Shown: positions 1 to 8,151, counted from the stretch's first letter. The stretch: DNA of 44,662 nt from Pseudomonas fuscovaginae SE-1 (GCF_000364705.1 NZ_AQOH01000078.1:1-44662), one strand, 5' to 3'. The notes: a model not told the origin generated them from the letters alone. Numbers and translations: made by a program.

Positions 1-54
1 CCGCTCCCACAAAAAAGAGGGGAAGGTTCTTACAACGACAGGTCCGCGCTCGTC

Positions 55-435
55 ATGACTACCCGAATTCCTACCGCCATCAACCTGCACAAGGCCTCGA
101 AAACCCTGACCCTCAAGTACGGTCCGGGCGAGGAATATCACCTGCCCGCCGAGTTCCTGCGGGTGCACTCTCCCTCCGCCGAGGTCCAGGGCCACGGCCA
201 GCCGATCCTGCAATTCGGCAAGCTCAACGTCGGCCTGAGCAAGATCGAACCCGCCGGCCAGTACGCACTGAAACTGACCTTCGATGACGGTCATGACAGC
301 GGCCTGTTCACCTGGGATTACCTCTACCAGCTCGCCTGTCGTCAGGATGACTTGTGGGCCGAGTATCTTGCCGAACTCAAGGCAGCCGGAAAATCCCGCG
401 ACCCTTCCGAGTCGATCGTCAAGTTGATGCTCTAA
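55..435 (+). CDS. DUF971 family protein (gamma-butyrobetaine hydroxylase N-terminal-like)
   Basis: A 126-residue soluble protein that is a single DUF971 domain, the small fold also found at the N-terminus of gamma-butyrobetaine hydroxylases. The run starting at about residue 12 (HKASKTLTLKYGPGEEYHLP), followed by an EFLRVHSPSAEVQGHG segment and a C-terminal FDDGHDSGLFTWDYLYQL motif, is typical of the family. There is no signal peptide or membrane segment. In Pseudomonas this gene usually lies between hslVU and phaC1, and it precedes phaC1 here; hslU would lie just outside the left edge. Its biochemical role is not established. The ATG has only a weak ribosome site. A 244-bp promoter-bearing gap separates it from phaC1, so it probably belongs to the upstream transcript. 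Family assignment is firm; function is unknown. Confidence 0.88.
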   Translation: MTTRIPTAINLHKASKTLTLKYGPGEEYHLPAEFLRVHSPSAEVQGHGQPILQFGKLNVGLSKIEPAGQYALKLTFDDGHDSGLFTWDYLYQLACRQDDLWAEYLAELKAAGKSRDPSESIVKLML

Positions 436-553
436 ACCGGGCATCTTGCCATTTGGGGCGTATTTTCTAATCTGTTCTGATCCAATACCCGGAAGCAGCG
501 GCTGACGTTCGGCCCGCTTGCGAAAAAAATTAAACTCGGGTAACCAATGGACT

Positions 554-569
554 TGGCAAGTCCCGTGCA
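554..569 (+). promoter_or_regulatory. Candidate sigma-54 promoter of phaC1
   Basis: TGGCAAGTCCCGTGCA matches the -24/-12 consensus TGGCACG-N4-TTGCW, with the invariant GG and GC at the required spacing. The predicted start is near 580, about 100 bp before phaC1. The rest of the 436-679 gap is AT-rich around 525-540 and shows no gene. RpoN-linked PHA synthesis is known in pseudomonads; this particular site is inferred. Confidence 0.5.
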
Positions 570-611
570 TTTAACGATGCGCAATCAACCGGTCACCCGA
601 GCAGCAGTACT

Positions 612-627
612 TGGCATTCGTTGTGCC
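612..627 (+). promoter_or_regulatory. Second, weaker sigma-54-like box upstream of phaC1
   Basis: TGGCATTCGTTGTGCC keeps the GG/GC spacing but departs from consensus more than the box 58 bp upstream, at both the -24 and the -12 element. It would start transcription near 638, about 40 bp before phaC1. It could be a tandem promoter or a chance match. Confidence 0.25.
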
Positions 628-679
628 TGGTCGCACAGTGTTTACCCGGTACTCGTCTCAGGACAATGGAGCGTCGTAG

Positions 680-2359
680 ATGAGTGACAAGAACAGCGAT
701 GACCTCAAGCGTCAGGCCTCGGAAAACACCCTGGGCCTGAACCCCGTCGTCGGCTTGCGTAGAAAGGATCTTCTGACTTCGGCACGAATGGTACTGGCCC
801 AGACCATCCGGCAACCCATCCACAGCGCCAGACACGTCGCCCATTTCGGCCTCGAACTGAAGAACGTGCTGTTCGGCAAGTCCGAACTGCAGCCAGACAA
901 CGACGACCGGCGCTTCGCCGACCCGGCGTGGAGCCAGAACCCGCTCTACAGGCGCTACCTGCAGACCTACCTGGCCTGGCGAAAGGAGCTTCATGACTGG
1001 ATCGACGACAGCTCGCTCCCGGCCCAGGACATCAGCCGCGGACACTTCGTCATCAACCTGCTGACCGAAGCCATGGCCCCGACCAATACCGCGGCCAATC
1101 CGGCGGCGATCAAGCGCTTCTTCGAGACCGGCGGCAAGAGCCTGCTCGACGGCCTGTCGAACCTGGCCAAGGACCTGGTGCACAACGGCGGCATGCCCAG
1201 CCAGGTCAACATGAGCGCCTTCGAGGTCGGCAAGAACCTCGGCACCAGCGAAGGCGCCGTGGTGTTTCGCAACGACGTGCTGGAGCTGATCCAGTACGGG
1301 CCGACCACCGAGCAGGTGCACGAACGCCCGCTGCTGGTGGTGCCACCGCAGATCAACAAGTTCTACGTCTTCGACCTCAGCCCGGACAAGAGCCTGGCGC
1401 GCTTCTGCCTGCGCAGCCACCAGCAGACCTTCATCATCAGCTGGCGCAACCCGACCAAGGCGCAGCGCGAGTGGGGCCTGTCGACCTACATCGAGGCACT
1501 CAAGGAAGCCGTCGACGTGGTCTGCGCGATCACCGGCAGCAAGGACGTCAACATGCTCGGCGCCTGCTCCGGGGGCATCACCTGCACCGCCCTGCTCGGC
1601 CACTACGCGGCCCTGGGCGAGAAGAAGGTCAGTTCGCTGACCCTGCTGGTCAGCGTGCTCGACACCACCCTGGACACCCAGGTCGCGCTGTTCGTCGACG
1701 AACAGACCCTGGAAGCCGCCAAGCGCCACTCCTACCAGCAGGGCGTGCTGGAGGGCAGCGACATGGCCAAGGTGTTCGCCTGGATGCGCCCCAACGACCT
1801 GATCTGGAACTATTGGGTCAACAACTACCTGCTGGGCAACGAACCGCCGGTGTTCGACATCCTGTTCTGGAACAACGACACCACCCGCCTGCCCGCCGCG
1901 TTCCACGGCGACCTGATTGAAATGTTCAAGAACAACCCACTGGTACGCGCCGACGCCCTGGAAGTGTGCGGCACGCCCATCGACCTGAAAAAAGTCGACG
2001 CCGACATCTTCGCCCTGGCCGGCACCAACGATCACATCACGCCGTGGAAGTCCTGCTACAAATCGGCGCAACTGTTCGGTGGCAAGGTCGAATTCGTGCT
2101 GTCGAGCAGCGGCCACATCCAGAGCATCCTCAACCCGCCGGGCAATCCCAAGTCACGCTACATGACCAACGAGGAGATGCCGGCCAAGGCCGAGGACTGG
2201 CAGGAAAACTCCACCAAGCATACCGACTCCTGGTGGCTGCACTGGCAGGCCTGGCTGGCGGCTCGCTCGGGCAAGCTGAAGAAATCGCCGACCAGCCTGG
2301 GCAACAAGGCGCACCCACCGGCCGAGGCGGCGCCGGGCACTTACGTGCACGAGCGCTAG
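680..2359 (+). CDS. phaC1: Class II poly(3-hydroxyalkanoate) polymerase PhaC1
   Basis: Polymerises medium-chain-length (R)-3-hydroxyacyl-CoA into polyhydroxyalkanoate on the granule surface. At 559 residues it has the usual length of class II synthases. An N-terminal PhaC_N region (about 70-240) precedes an alpha/beta-hydrolase core. The lipase-like box GACSGG carries the nucleophile Cys296, and the other catalytic residues are Asp451 (in GTNDHITPW) and His479 (in SSGHIQS), the same numbers as in characterised Pseudomonas synthases. ATG 680 follows a GGAG-type ribosome site. It heads phaC1-phaZ-phaC2-phaD behind sigma-54-like promoters. An AAGAACAG sequence at codons 4-6 is one mismatch from the Crc/Hfq target AAnAAnAA, suggesting carbon-catabolite control of translation. 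Assignment is firm. Confidence 0.97.
   Translation: MSDKNSDDLKRQASENTLGLNPVVGLRRKDLLTSARMVLAQTIRQPIHSARHVAHFGLELKNVLFGKSELQPDNDDRRFADPAWSQNPLYRRYLQTYLAWRKELHDWIDDSSLPAQDISRGHFVINLLTEAMAPTNTAANPAAIKRFFETGGKSLLDGLSNLAKDLVHNGGMPSQVNMSAFEVGKNLGTSEGAVVFRNDVLELIQYGPTTEQVHERPLLVVPPQINKFYVFDLSPDKSLARFCLRSHQQTFIISWRNPTKAQREWGLSTYIEALKEAVDVVCAITGSKDVNMLGACSGGITCTALLGHYAALGEKKVSSLTLLVSVLDTTLDTQVALFVDEQTLEAAKRHSYQQGVLEGSDMAKVFAWMRPNDLIWNYWVNNYLLGNEPPVFDILFWNNDTTRLPAAFHGDLIEMFKNNPLVRADALEVCGTPIDLKKVDADIFALAGTNDHITPWKSCYKSAQLFGGKVEFVLSSSGHIQSILNPPGNPKSRYMTNEEMPAKAEDWQENSTKHTDSWWLHWQAWLAARSGKLKKSPTSLGNKAHPPAEAAPGTYVHER
689..696 (+). promoter_or_regulatory. Possible degenerate Crc/Hfq (CA) motif in phaC1 start region
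   Basis: AAGAACAG, just inside the coding region, has one mismatch from AAnAAnAA. Crc control of phaC1 translation is reported for P. putida; here the match is imperfect, so the site is only suggestive. Confidence 0.25.
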
Positions 2360-2384
2360 ACCGATGTCCTTCTGGTAGGCGCGT

Positions 2385-2436
2385 GGCTTGCCCGCGAAGC
2401 TTTCAGCGCTTTCGCGGCCGCATTCGCGGGCAAGCC
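2385..2436. repeat. REP-type palindrome between phaC1 and phaZ
   Basis: GGCTTGCCCGCGAA (2385-2398) and its exact inverse (2423-2436) form a 14-bp stem around a 24-nt loop. The GGCTTGCCCGCGAA core is a common Pseudomonas REP sequence. It lies 25 bp after the phaC1 stop and could uncouple phaC1 and phaZ mRNA levels. Confidence 0.7.
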
Positions 2437-2495
2437 ATACTCCCACAGAGGGCAGTGTCGAAGCAGAAAGCCGACTCAACCACAGGGCCCGCAGT

Positions 2496-3353
2496 ATGCC
2501 GCAACCGTTCATTTTCAAAACCATCGAGCTGGACGGCCAGACCATCCGTACCGCGGTTCGCCCCGGCAAACCACACCTGACGCCACTGCTGATCTTCAAC
2601 GGCATCGGCGCCAACCTGGAGCTGGTGTTCCCATTCGTCCAGGCGCTGGACCCGGACCTGGAGGTCATCGCCTTCGACGTCCCCGGCGTCGGCGGCTCGT
2701 CCACACCCAGTCGCCCCTATCGCTTTCCCGGCCTGGCCAAGCTCAGCGCGCGGATGCTCGACTACCTGGACTATGGCCAGGTCAACGCGGTTGGCGTGTC
2801 CTGGGGCGGCGCGCTGGCCCAGCAGTTCGCCCACGATTACCCGGAGCGTTGCAAGAAGCTGATCCTGGCGGCCACCGCCGCCGGTGCGGTCATGGTTCCG
2901 GGCAAGCCCAAGGTGCTCTGGAACATGGCCAGCCCACGCCGCTACATCCAGCCATCCCACGTCATCCGTATTGCCCCGACCATCTACGGCGGCGCCTTCC
3001 GCCGCGATCCGCACCTGGCCGCCGAACACGCCGCCAAGGTGCGCTCGGCCGGCAAGCTGGGCTACTACTGGCAACTGTTCGCCGGCCTCGGCTGGACCAG
3101 TATCCACTGGCTGCACAGGATCCGCCAGCCGACCCTGGTCCTGGCCGGCGACGATGATCCGCTGATTCCGCTGATCAATATGCGCCTGCTGGCCTGGCGT
3201 ATTCCCAATGCCCAGCTACACATAATCGATGACGGCCATTTGTTCCTGATCACCCGGGCCGAAGCCGTGGCGCCCATCATCATGAAGTTCCTCGACGAAG
3301 AACGGCAGCGTGCCGTCATGCACCCGCAACCGGCGCCGTTCAAGAGCACCTGA
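2496..3353 (+). CDS. phaZ: Intracellular mcl-PHA depolymerase PhaZ
   Basis: Hydrolyses stored PHA inside granules, releasing 3-hydroxy acids so that the polymer can be turned over. This 285-residue alpha/beta hydrolase has the nucleophile elbow GVSWGG with Ser102, Asp221 (in LAGDDDP) and His248 (in DDGHLF), the triad reported for P. putida PhaZ. Reading upstream to 2388 would add 36 residues encoded by the REP repeat; ATG 2496 gives the family length and the usual MPQPFIFKTIELDG start. It lies between the two synthases. There is no signal peptide, which fits an intracellular enzyme. Assignment is firm. Confidence 0.95.
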   Translation: MPQPFIFKTIELDGQTIRTAVRPGKPHLTPLLIFNGIGANLELVFPFVQALDPDLEVIAFDVPGVGGSSTPSRPYRFPGLAKLSARMLDYLDYGQVNAVGVSWGGALAQQFAHDYPERCKKLILAATAAGAVMVPGKPKVLWNMASPRRYIQPSHVIRIAPTIYGGAFRRDPHLAAEHAAKVRSAGKLGYYWQLFAGLGWTSIHWLHRIRQPTLVLAGDDDPLIPLINMRLLAWRIPNAQLHIIDDGHLFLITRAEAVAPIIMKFLDEERQRAVMHPQPAPFKST

Positions 3354-3481
3354 GGCGACCGATTCGCCACGTGCCCTGCGCCAGGACGTCGACAGGGCAC
3401 AACAGCGCCGGGGAGAAAGGACAGCCCCGGCCTGGCGCGAAGTATCGGTTGATCCGCCTGATGACGAAGGAGTGTTGATTC

Positions 3482-5164
3482 ATGCCAGAAAAATCAGCAA
3501 CGGGGACGCTCCCCGCCCCCGCTGCCCCCATCAACGCACAGAATGCGATTACCGGTCTGCGCGGCCAGGATCTGTTTTCCACCTTGCGCAACGTTGCCAC
3601 CCACGGCCTGCGTAATCCTCTACACACGGCCCGACACGCGATGGCCCTGGGCAGTCGGTTGGGCAAGGTGCTGCTTGGCGAAACGCCGCACCAACCCTGT
3701 CCGCGCGACTCGCGCTTCACCGACCCGGCGTGGAGCCTGAACCCCTTCTACCGACGCGGCCTGCAGGCCTACCTGGCCTGGCAGACCCAGGTCCGGCACT
3801 GGATCGACGACAGCCGGATGAACGACGACGACCGTGCCCGGGCACACTTCGTCTTCAACCTGCTCAACGATGCCGTGGCGCCATCCAACACGCTGCTCAA
3901 CCCGGTGGCGATCAAGGAGCTGTTCAACTCCGGTGGCAACAGCCTGGTACGCGGCATCAGCCACCTCGTCAACGACCTGCTGCACAACAACGGCCTGCCC
4001 AGCCAGGTCACCAAACACTCATTCGAGGTCGGCAAGACCGTGGCCACCACCCCGGGCTCGGTGGTGTTTCGCAACGAGGTGCTGGAACTGATCCAGTACC
4101 GGCCCATGAGTGAAAGACAATATGCCAAGCCGCTGCTGATCGTGCCGCCGCAAATCAACAAGTACTACATCTTCGACCTCAGCCCGGCCAACAGCCTCGT
4201 GCAGTACGCACTGAAGAACAGCCTGCAGGTCTTCATCATCAGTTGGCGCAACCCCGACATCCGCCACCGCGAGTGGGGCCTGTCGACCTACGTAGAAGCG
4301 GTGGAAGAGGCCATGAATGTCTGCCGGAGCATTACCGCCAGCCGCGAGGTCAATCTGGTCGGCGCCTGCGCCGGAGGCCTGACCATCGCCGCGTTGCAGG
4401 GCTACCTGCTGAGCAAGCGGCAGTTGCGCCGGATCGCCAGTGCCACCTACCTGGTCAGCCTGCTCGACAGCCGACTGGACACCCCGGCGACCCTGTTCGT
4501 CGACGAGCAGACCCTGGAGGCCGCCAAGCGCCGCTCCTACCAGCAAGGCGTGCTGGACGGTCGCGACATGGCCAAGGTGTTCGCCTGGATGCGGCCCAAT
4601 GACCTGATCTGGAACTACTGGGTCAACAACTACCTGCTGGGCAAGGAGCCGCCGGCTTTCGACATCCTCTACTGGAACAACGACCACACCCGCCTGCCGG
4701 CCGCTCTGCATGGCGACCTGCTGGATCTGTTCAAGCACAACCCGCTCAGCCATCCCGGCGGGCTGGAAGTCCGCGGCACGCCGATCGACCTGCAGAAAGT
4801 CACGGTCGACAGTTTCAGTGTCGGTGGCATCAACGACCACATCACGCCGTGGGACGCGGTCTATCGCTCGACGCTGCTGCTGGGGGGAGAGCGCCGCTTC
4901 GTGCTGTCCAACAGCGGCCATATCCAGAGCATCCTCAACCCGCCAGGCAACCCCAAGGCCAACTACATCGACAACCTCAAACTGAGCAGCGACCCGCGTG
5001 CCTGGTACTACGATGGCAAGCAGGTACAGGGCAGTTGGTGGCCGCAATGGCTGGAATGGCTCCAGGCCCGCTCCGGCGCCCTGAAGGACAGCCAACTGGC
5101 CCTCGGCAATGCCAGGTACCCCACCATGGAGGCTGCACCCGGCACCTATGTGCGGGTGCGTTGA
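3482..5164 (+). CDS. phaC2: Class II poly(3-hydroxyalkanoate) polymerase PhaC2
   Basis: Second mcl-PHA synthase, 560 residues, clearly paralogous to the phaC1 product along its whole length. The box GACAGG holds Cys296, and Asp452 (in INDHITPW) and His480 (in NSGHIQS) complete the triad. The synthase pair flanking phaZ is the standard Pseudomonas arrangement. ATG 3482 follows a GAAGGAG ribosome site at about 3467-3473. The 128-bp gap after phaZ contains no clear promoter or terminator, so co-transcription is likely. A 9-bp stem follows the stop codon and a large palindrome lies between this gene and phaD. Confidence 0.96.
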   Translation: MPEKSATGTLPAPAAPINAQNAITGLRGQDLFSTLRNVATHGLRNPLHTARHAMALGSRLGKVLLGETPHQPCPRDSRFTDPAWSLNPFYRRGLQAYLAWQTQVRHWIDDSRMNDDDRARAHFVFNLLNDAVAPSNTLLNPVAIKELFNSGGNSLVRGISHLVNDLLHNNGLPSQVTKHSFEVGKTVATTPGSVVFRNEVLELIQYRPMSERQYAKPLLIVPPQINKYYIFDLSPANSLVQYALKNSLQVFIISWRNPDIRHREWGLSTYVEAVEEAMNVCRSITASREVNLVGACAGGLTIAALQGYLLSKRQLRRIASATYLVSLLDSRLDTPATLFVDEQTLEAAKRRSYQQGVLDGRDMAKVFAWMRPNDLIWNYWVNNYLLGKEPPAFDILYWNNDHTRLPAALHGDLLDLFKHNPLSHPGGLEVRGTPIDLQKVTVDSFSVGGINDHITPWDAVYRSTLLLGGERRFVLSNSGHIQSILNPPGNPKANYIDNLKLSSDPRAWYYDGKQVQGSWWPQWLEWLQARSGALKDSQLALGNARYPTMEAAPGTYVRVR

Positions 5165-5175
5165 CTATCACCGGA

Positions 5176-5196
5176 CACGGCTGCCCGGCAGCCGTG
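5176..5196 (+). terminator. Stem-loop after phaC2
   Basis: CACGGCTGC and its inverse GCAGCCGTG form a perfect 9-bp stem with a 3-nt loop, 11 bp after the phaC2 stop. No U-tract follows, so it is more likely a 3'-end stabiliser or weak attenuator than a strong intrinsic terminator. Confidence 0.4.
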
Positions 5197-5208
5197 GCAA
5201 ATGGACGG

Positions 5209-5373
5209 CTAGCGGCCTGTGTGGCTAATTCGCATACTCCACTTCGGCCCACGTCTTTGCCAGGCTGCGTTGCCATTCCTCGCCGTAGCCCGGCTACGAC
5301 TTGTCATGGCGCCTTGCCTGGCAAACCCTTGGACTCGAATCTGAGTATCCGAATTAACCGTACAGGCCACTAG
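5209..5373. repeat. 165-bp imperfect palindrome upstream of phaD
   Basis: The two arms of about 82 bp are inverted copies of each other with scattered mismatches. Both ends read CTAG(C/T)GGCCTGT, and the centre near 5291 is GTAGCCCGGCTAC. The outer parts (TTAATTCG/CTAATTCG) and inner parts (TTTGCCAGGC) pair along the full length. It ends 15 bp before the phaD start codon. It encodes no convincing protein and resembles a MITE-like or large hairpin element rather than a REP. Confidence 0.75.
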
Positions 5374-5388
5374 ACCTAAGAAGACTGG

Positions 5389-6009
5389 ATGAAAACCCGC
5401 GACCGGATTCTTGAATGCACGCTGCGACTGTTCAACCAGAAAGGCGAACCGAATGTCTCGACCATGGAGATCGCCAATGAAATGGGGATCAGCCCGGGCA
5501 ACCTGTACTACCACTTCCATGGCAAGGAACCCCTGGTGCTCGGTCTCTTCGAGCGTTTCCAGGCGGAGCTGACCCCGTTGCTCGACCCGCCGGCGGACGT
5601 CGAGCTGGCGCCCGAGGACTACTGGTTCTTCCTGCACCTGATCGTCGAGCGTCTGGCCCAATACCGCTTCCTGTTCCAGGACCTGTCCAATCTGGCCAGC
5701 CGCCTGCCCAAGCTGGCCCGGGGCATTCGCAACCTGCTCAACGCCCTCAAGCGCACCCTGGCCTCACTGCTCGCGCGGCTGAAAGCCCAGGGGTTCATCC
5801 TCAGCGAAACCCAGGCACTCGGGCAACTGGTCGAGCAGATCACCCTGACCCTGCTGTTTTCACTGGACTACCAACGGATCCTGGGGCGCGAGGGCGAGGT
5901 GCGGCTGGTGGTGTACCAGATCATGATGCTGGTGGCGCCACACCTGCTGCCACCGGCACGGCTGGCGACCGAGCGGATGGCCCTGCGTTATCTCGAAGAC
6001 CACGAATAG
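5389..6009 (+). CDS. phaD: TetR-family transcriptional regulator PhaD
   Basis: Regulator of the pha genes; in P. putida PhaD activates the phaC1 and phaI promoters and responds to a CoA intermediate. The 206-residue protein has an N-terminal TetR helix-turn-helix (about residues 25-44, TMEIANEMGISPGNLYYHF) followed by a helical ligand-binding domain. ATG 5389 has AAGAAG as a modest ribosome site. It is the last gene of phaC1ZC2D, but a 165-bp palindrome ends 15 bp before its start, so read-through from phaC2 may be attenuated. It converges on phaF with a bidirectional terminator between them. Confidence 0.93.
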   Translation: MKTRDRILECTLRLFNQKGEPNVSTMEIANEMGISPGNLYYHFHGKEPLVLGLFERFQAELTPLLDPPADVELAPEDYWFFLHLIVERLAQYRFLFQDLSNLASRLPKLARGIRNLLNALKRTLASLLARLKAQGFILSETQALGQLVEQITLTLLFSLDYQRILGREGEVRLVVYQIMMLVAPHLLPPARLATERMALRYLEDHE

Positions 6010-6108
6010 AACACCGTCCCGTGAGAGCCGGATTCATCCGCGAAGACGTTGCTGCCCACTCCGACGTCCTCGCGCGCATACACGACCATTGCATGCGACT
6101 CGCCTCTG

Positions 6109-6133
6109 TAGGAGCCGGGCTTGCCCGCGAAGA
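6109..6133. repeat. Single REP-like sequence downstream of phaD
   Basis: GTAGGAGCCGGGCTTGCCCG and the adjoining CGAAG carry the Pseudomonas REP core in the phaD-phaF gap. No inverted partner is seen close by. Confidence 0.5.
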
Positions 6134-6154
6134 GGCCAGACCTGAGCCCCCCAA

Positions 6155-6190
6155 ACAAAAAAGCCCGACCTTCACAGGCCGGGCATTTTC
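6155..6190 (-). terminator. Bidirectional terminator between phaD and phaF
   Basis: GCCCGACC (6163-6170) pairs with GGCCGGGC (6177-6184) with one A-C mismatch. On the minus strand the stem is followed by TTTTTTGTTTGG, a good intrinsic terminator for phaI-phaF. On the plus strand a shorter ATTTTC follows, which could serve phaD. Confidence 0.75.
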
Positions 6191-6207
6191 ATGACACCAG
6201 GCGCCAC

Positions 6208-7095
6208 TCAGGACTGAGAGGTCGGCACCGATGGAGCTGGGGTCGCAGCCGGAGCGGCGGCGGCCGGAGCCACCGAGTTGGTGCTGGCTGGGGCCACTGC
6301 CGGTTTTGCGGCGGCGGGGGCCGCAGGCTTGGCTACGGCTGCCGGCTTCGCCGCCGCCGGTTTTTTCGCAGCGGCTGGCTTCGCGGCAGGTTTGGCCGCC
6401 GGTTTTGCAGCAGCGGGTTTTGCCGCGGGCTTGGCTGCCGGTTTCGCCGCAGGCTTGGCCGCAACCGGTTTGGCTGCAGGCTTCGTGGCAGGTTTGGCTG
6501 CCGCCGTCTTGGCAGCGGGTTTTGCGGCCGGCTTGGCCGCAGTTTTCGCTGCAGGCTTGGCCGCCGCGGTTTTGGCCGCTGGCTTGGCGGCTGGTTTAGC
6601 GACGGCGGCCTTGACCAGCGGTTTGGCCGCCGTCTTCGCCGCGGGCTTGGCTGCCGCCGTCTTCGTCGCCACCGGCGTCACTTTCTGACCGGTGAGTTGC
6701 TCGATCTGCTTGGTCAGGGTGTCGACCTTGCTGTGCAGCGCCTTCACCTCATGACGGCTGGGCACGCCCAGGCGCGAGATGGCGCTGTTCAGACGCTTGT
6801 CGAACGCCTCTTCCAGCTCGTCCCACTTGCCCAGCGCGCGCTCCTTGACGCCAGTGATGCGCGACTTGGCGGAACCGGCAGAGTCCTTGGCCGCCTCGAC
6901 GGTCTTGCCAACGGCGCTCTTGGTCAGTTTCTCGGCCTTCTCGCCATCCTTGACCAGGCTCTCGAACAGCTTGCTGCCGTCACTGTCGATTTTCGAGTAC
7001 ACGCCTAAACCGGCCAGCCAGATCTTGCGGGAATATTCCTCAACCTTCCCGATCCACGAGCTGCCTTCTTTCTCAGTATTCTTTTTGCCAGCCAT
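6208..7095 (-). CDS. phaF: Granule-associated phasin and nucleoid-binding protein PhaF
   Basis: Phasin that coats PHA granules and attaches them to the nucleoid, aiding granule segregation. The 295-residue protein has an N-terminal phasin domain (about 1-140) homologous to PhaI, sharing RKIWLAGLG..YSK and a heptad-rich SAISRLGVPSRHEV segment that can oligomerise. From about residue 146 to 275 it is a histone-H1-like tract of AAKPA repeats that binds DNA, and it ends in a Pro/Ala/Ser tail. ATG 7095 was chosen because AAGGAG lies just upstream; the longer frame to 7125 would overlap phaI. It is the second gene of phaI-phaF. The repeats are very GC-rich and give long but meaningless open frames on the opposite strand. 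Confidence 0.94.
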   Translation of the reverse strand: MAGKKNTEKEGSSWIGKVEEYSRKIWLAGLGVYSKIDSDGSKLFESLVKDGEKAEKLTKSAVGKTVEAAKDSAGSAKSRITGVKERALGKWDELEEAFDKRLNSAISRLGVPSRHEVKALHSKVDTLTKQIEQLTGQKVTPVATKTAAAKPAAKTAAKPLVKAAVAKPAAKPAAKTAAAKPAAKTAAKPAAKPAAKTAAAKPATKPAAKPVAAKPAAKPAAKPAAKPAAAKPAAKPAAKPAAAKKPAAAKPAAVAKPAAPAAAKPAVAPASTNSVAPAAAAPAATPAPSVPTSQS

Positions 7096-7105
7096 CCCGT
7101 TCTCC

Positions 7106-7528
7106 TTAATGTTTACGCGCGACACGTTCGAGCAATGCCGTCAACTCATCGAGCTTAGCAGAGAGTGCCTCAACGTCATGTTTAGACGGAATCCCGATGC
7201 GATTCAAGGCACTGGCGACACGGCTGTCGAAAGCCTTCTCGACCTTGTCCAGTTGCCCTTCGACCCGGCCCTTGAGACCACTGACATCGCCCTTCACGTT
7301 GTCGATCTGGCTGTTGGCGGCTTCGAGCTTCGCCTCGACAGCTTTTTTACCTTCCTTTTCAACGGATTGGCCGGCCTTGACGAGTTCCTGGAAGTACTCG
7401 CTGCCTTCCTTGCCGACCTTGGCGTAGGCGCCCAGACCCGCCAACCAGATCTTGCGGGCGTAGAGTTTCACTTCAGCCAGGGCGGTGGGCTGAACGTCGG
7501 TTTTTTTCTTCAGACTGACTTTGGCCAT
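7106..7528 (-). CDS. phaI: Phasin PhaI
   Basis: Small granule-coating phasin of 140 residues, homologous to the N-terminal domain of PhaF. Shared features are YARKIWLAGLGAYAKVG near residues 23-39, a long amphipathic helix, and the heptad segment ASALNRIGIPSKHDVEAL. ATG 7528 is preceded by a GTGAGG ribosome site; extending to 7600 would add 24 unconserved residues. phaF follows after 10 bp, so the two are co-transcribed. The promoter should lie in 7529-7662 and is the expected target of PhaD, but I could not pick out the operator. Confidence 0.94.
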   Translation of the reverse strand: MAKVSLKKKTDVQPTALAEVKLYARKIWLAGLGAYAKVGKEGSEYFQELVKAGQSVEKEGKKAVEAKLEAANSQIDNVKGDVSGLKGRVEGQLDKVEKAFDSRVASALNRIGIPSKHDVEALSAKLDELTALLERVARKH

Positions 7529-7662
7529 GCTGCACCTCACACGAGAACGGTTGGAGGAACTGCCCGCGCAAGCGGGGACTGGAACACAAAGTAGTGACAA
7601 AAATTAGAATGGGCACCCTAACCGATGTGGCCAAGGTTCACTTTTGGGAACCGCACTCACCC

Positions 7663-7681
7663 GTGGGAGCCGGACTCCCAC
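7663..7681 (-). terminator. Stem-loop after the PHA-system gene, upstream of phaI
   Basis: GTGGGAG and its exact inverse CTCCCAC flank a 5-nt loop (CCGGA). It lies between the end of the 7719-7994 gene and the phaI promoter region. No U-tract is present, and it resembles half of a REP sequence. Confidence 0.4.
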
Positions 7682-7718
7682 AAGGTTGACCATCCGTGCC
7701 GGGTCGGCTCATGCCGAT

Positions 7719-7994
7719 TCAGGCCAGCGCCTTGTCCAGCGCCTTCTCGATCTCGCTCCTGATGGTGCCGCTCATGGCCGACATCAGCATGCCCAGCTCG
7801 ACATCCACCCTGATCCGGTCCTCGGCGATCGTCACCTCGCCACTGACGCCGGAGCGCTTGAGACTCACGGTATCCCCCGACCAACGCGGCGCCAGGCCAT
7901 ACTGGTCGGCCAGTTTCTGCACCAGCGCCTCGGCTTTCTCCCGCGCACCTGCCAAGCCGAGATGATGGGCACGCTCGACACTAATCCGGGCCAT
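7719..7994 (-). CDS. Polyhydroxyalkanoic acid system family protein
   Basis: A 91-residue protein of the family annotated as a putative PHA-system protein, regularly found next to phaI-phaF in pseudomonads. Visible features are an N-terminal MARISVERAHHLGLAGAREKAEALVQKLA helix region given here by its start and key residues (His11, Leu14, Ala20), a central beta-rich segment with SGEVTIAEDRIRVDVELG, and a helix ending EIEKALDKALA. No signal peptide or membrane segment is seen. Function is unproven; the location suggests a granule-related role. It is divergent from ubiE, with 157 bp between the starts. Confidence 0.85.
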   Translation of the reverse strand: MARISVERAHHLGLAGAREKAEALVQKLADQYGLAPRWSGDTVSLKRSGVSGEVTIAEDRIRVDVELGMLMSAMSGTIRSEIEKALDKALA

Positions 7995-8151
7995 CGATTG
8001 ACTCCTGTTCCATGAATGTAGGCCGGGCCGGCCTTGAACCGCGCTGCGTCAATCCGCCCCGGTCGCCCACTATACTTACATTCCGCCTTTGCCAAGACAA
8101 AGCCGGCTACCGGGATTAGAATGGCCCGCATTCTCTTCTGGTGACAGCGAT

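Noticed and set aside
593..2116. A 507-codon minus-strand frame opposite phaC1
   Set aside because: Antisense to a synthase with a complete catalytic triad; composition is that of a shadow frame.
2388..2495. N-terminal extension of PhaZ by 36 residues
   Set aside because: The added codons come from a REP palindrome and the family starts at the ATG at 2496.
6278..6688. Gly/Ala/Leu-rich plus-strand frame resembling a hydrophobic repeat protein
   Set aside because: It is the complement of the AAKPA repeats of PhaF; the repeats explain it completely.
7106..7600. Longer PhaI starting at 7600
   Set aside because: The 24 extra residues are not phasin-like; ATG 7528 has a ribosome site and gives the usual 140 residues.
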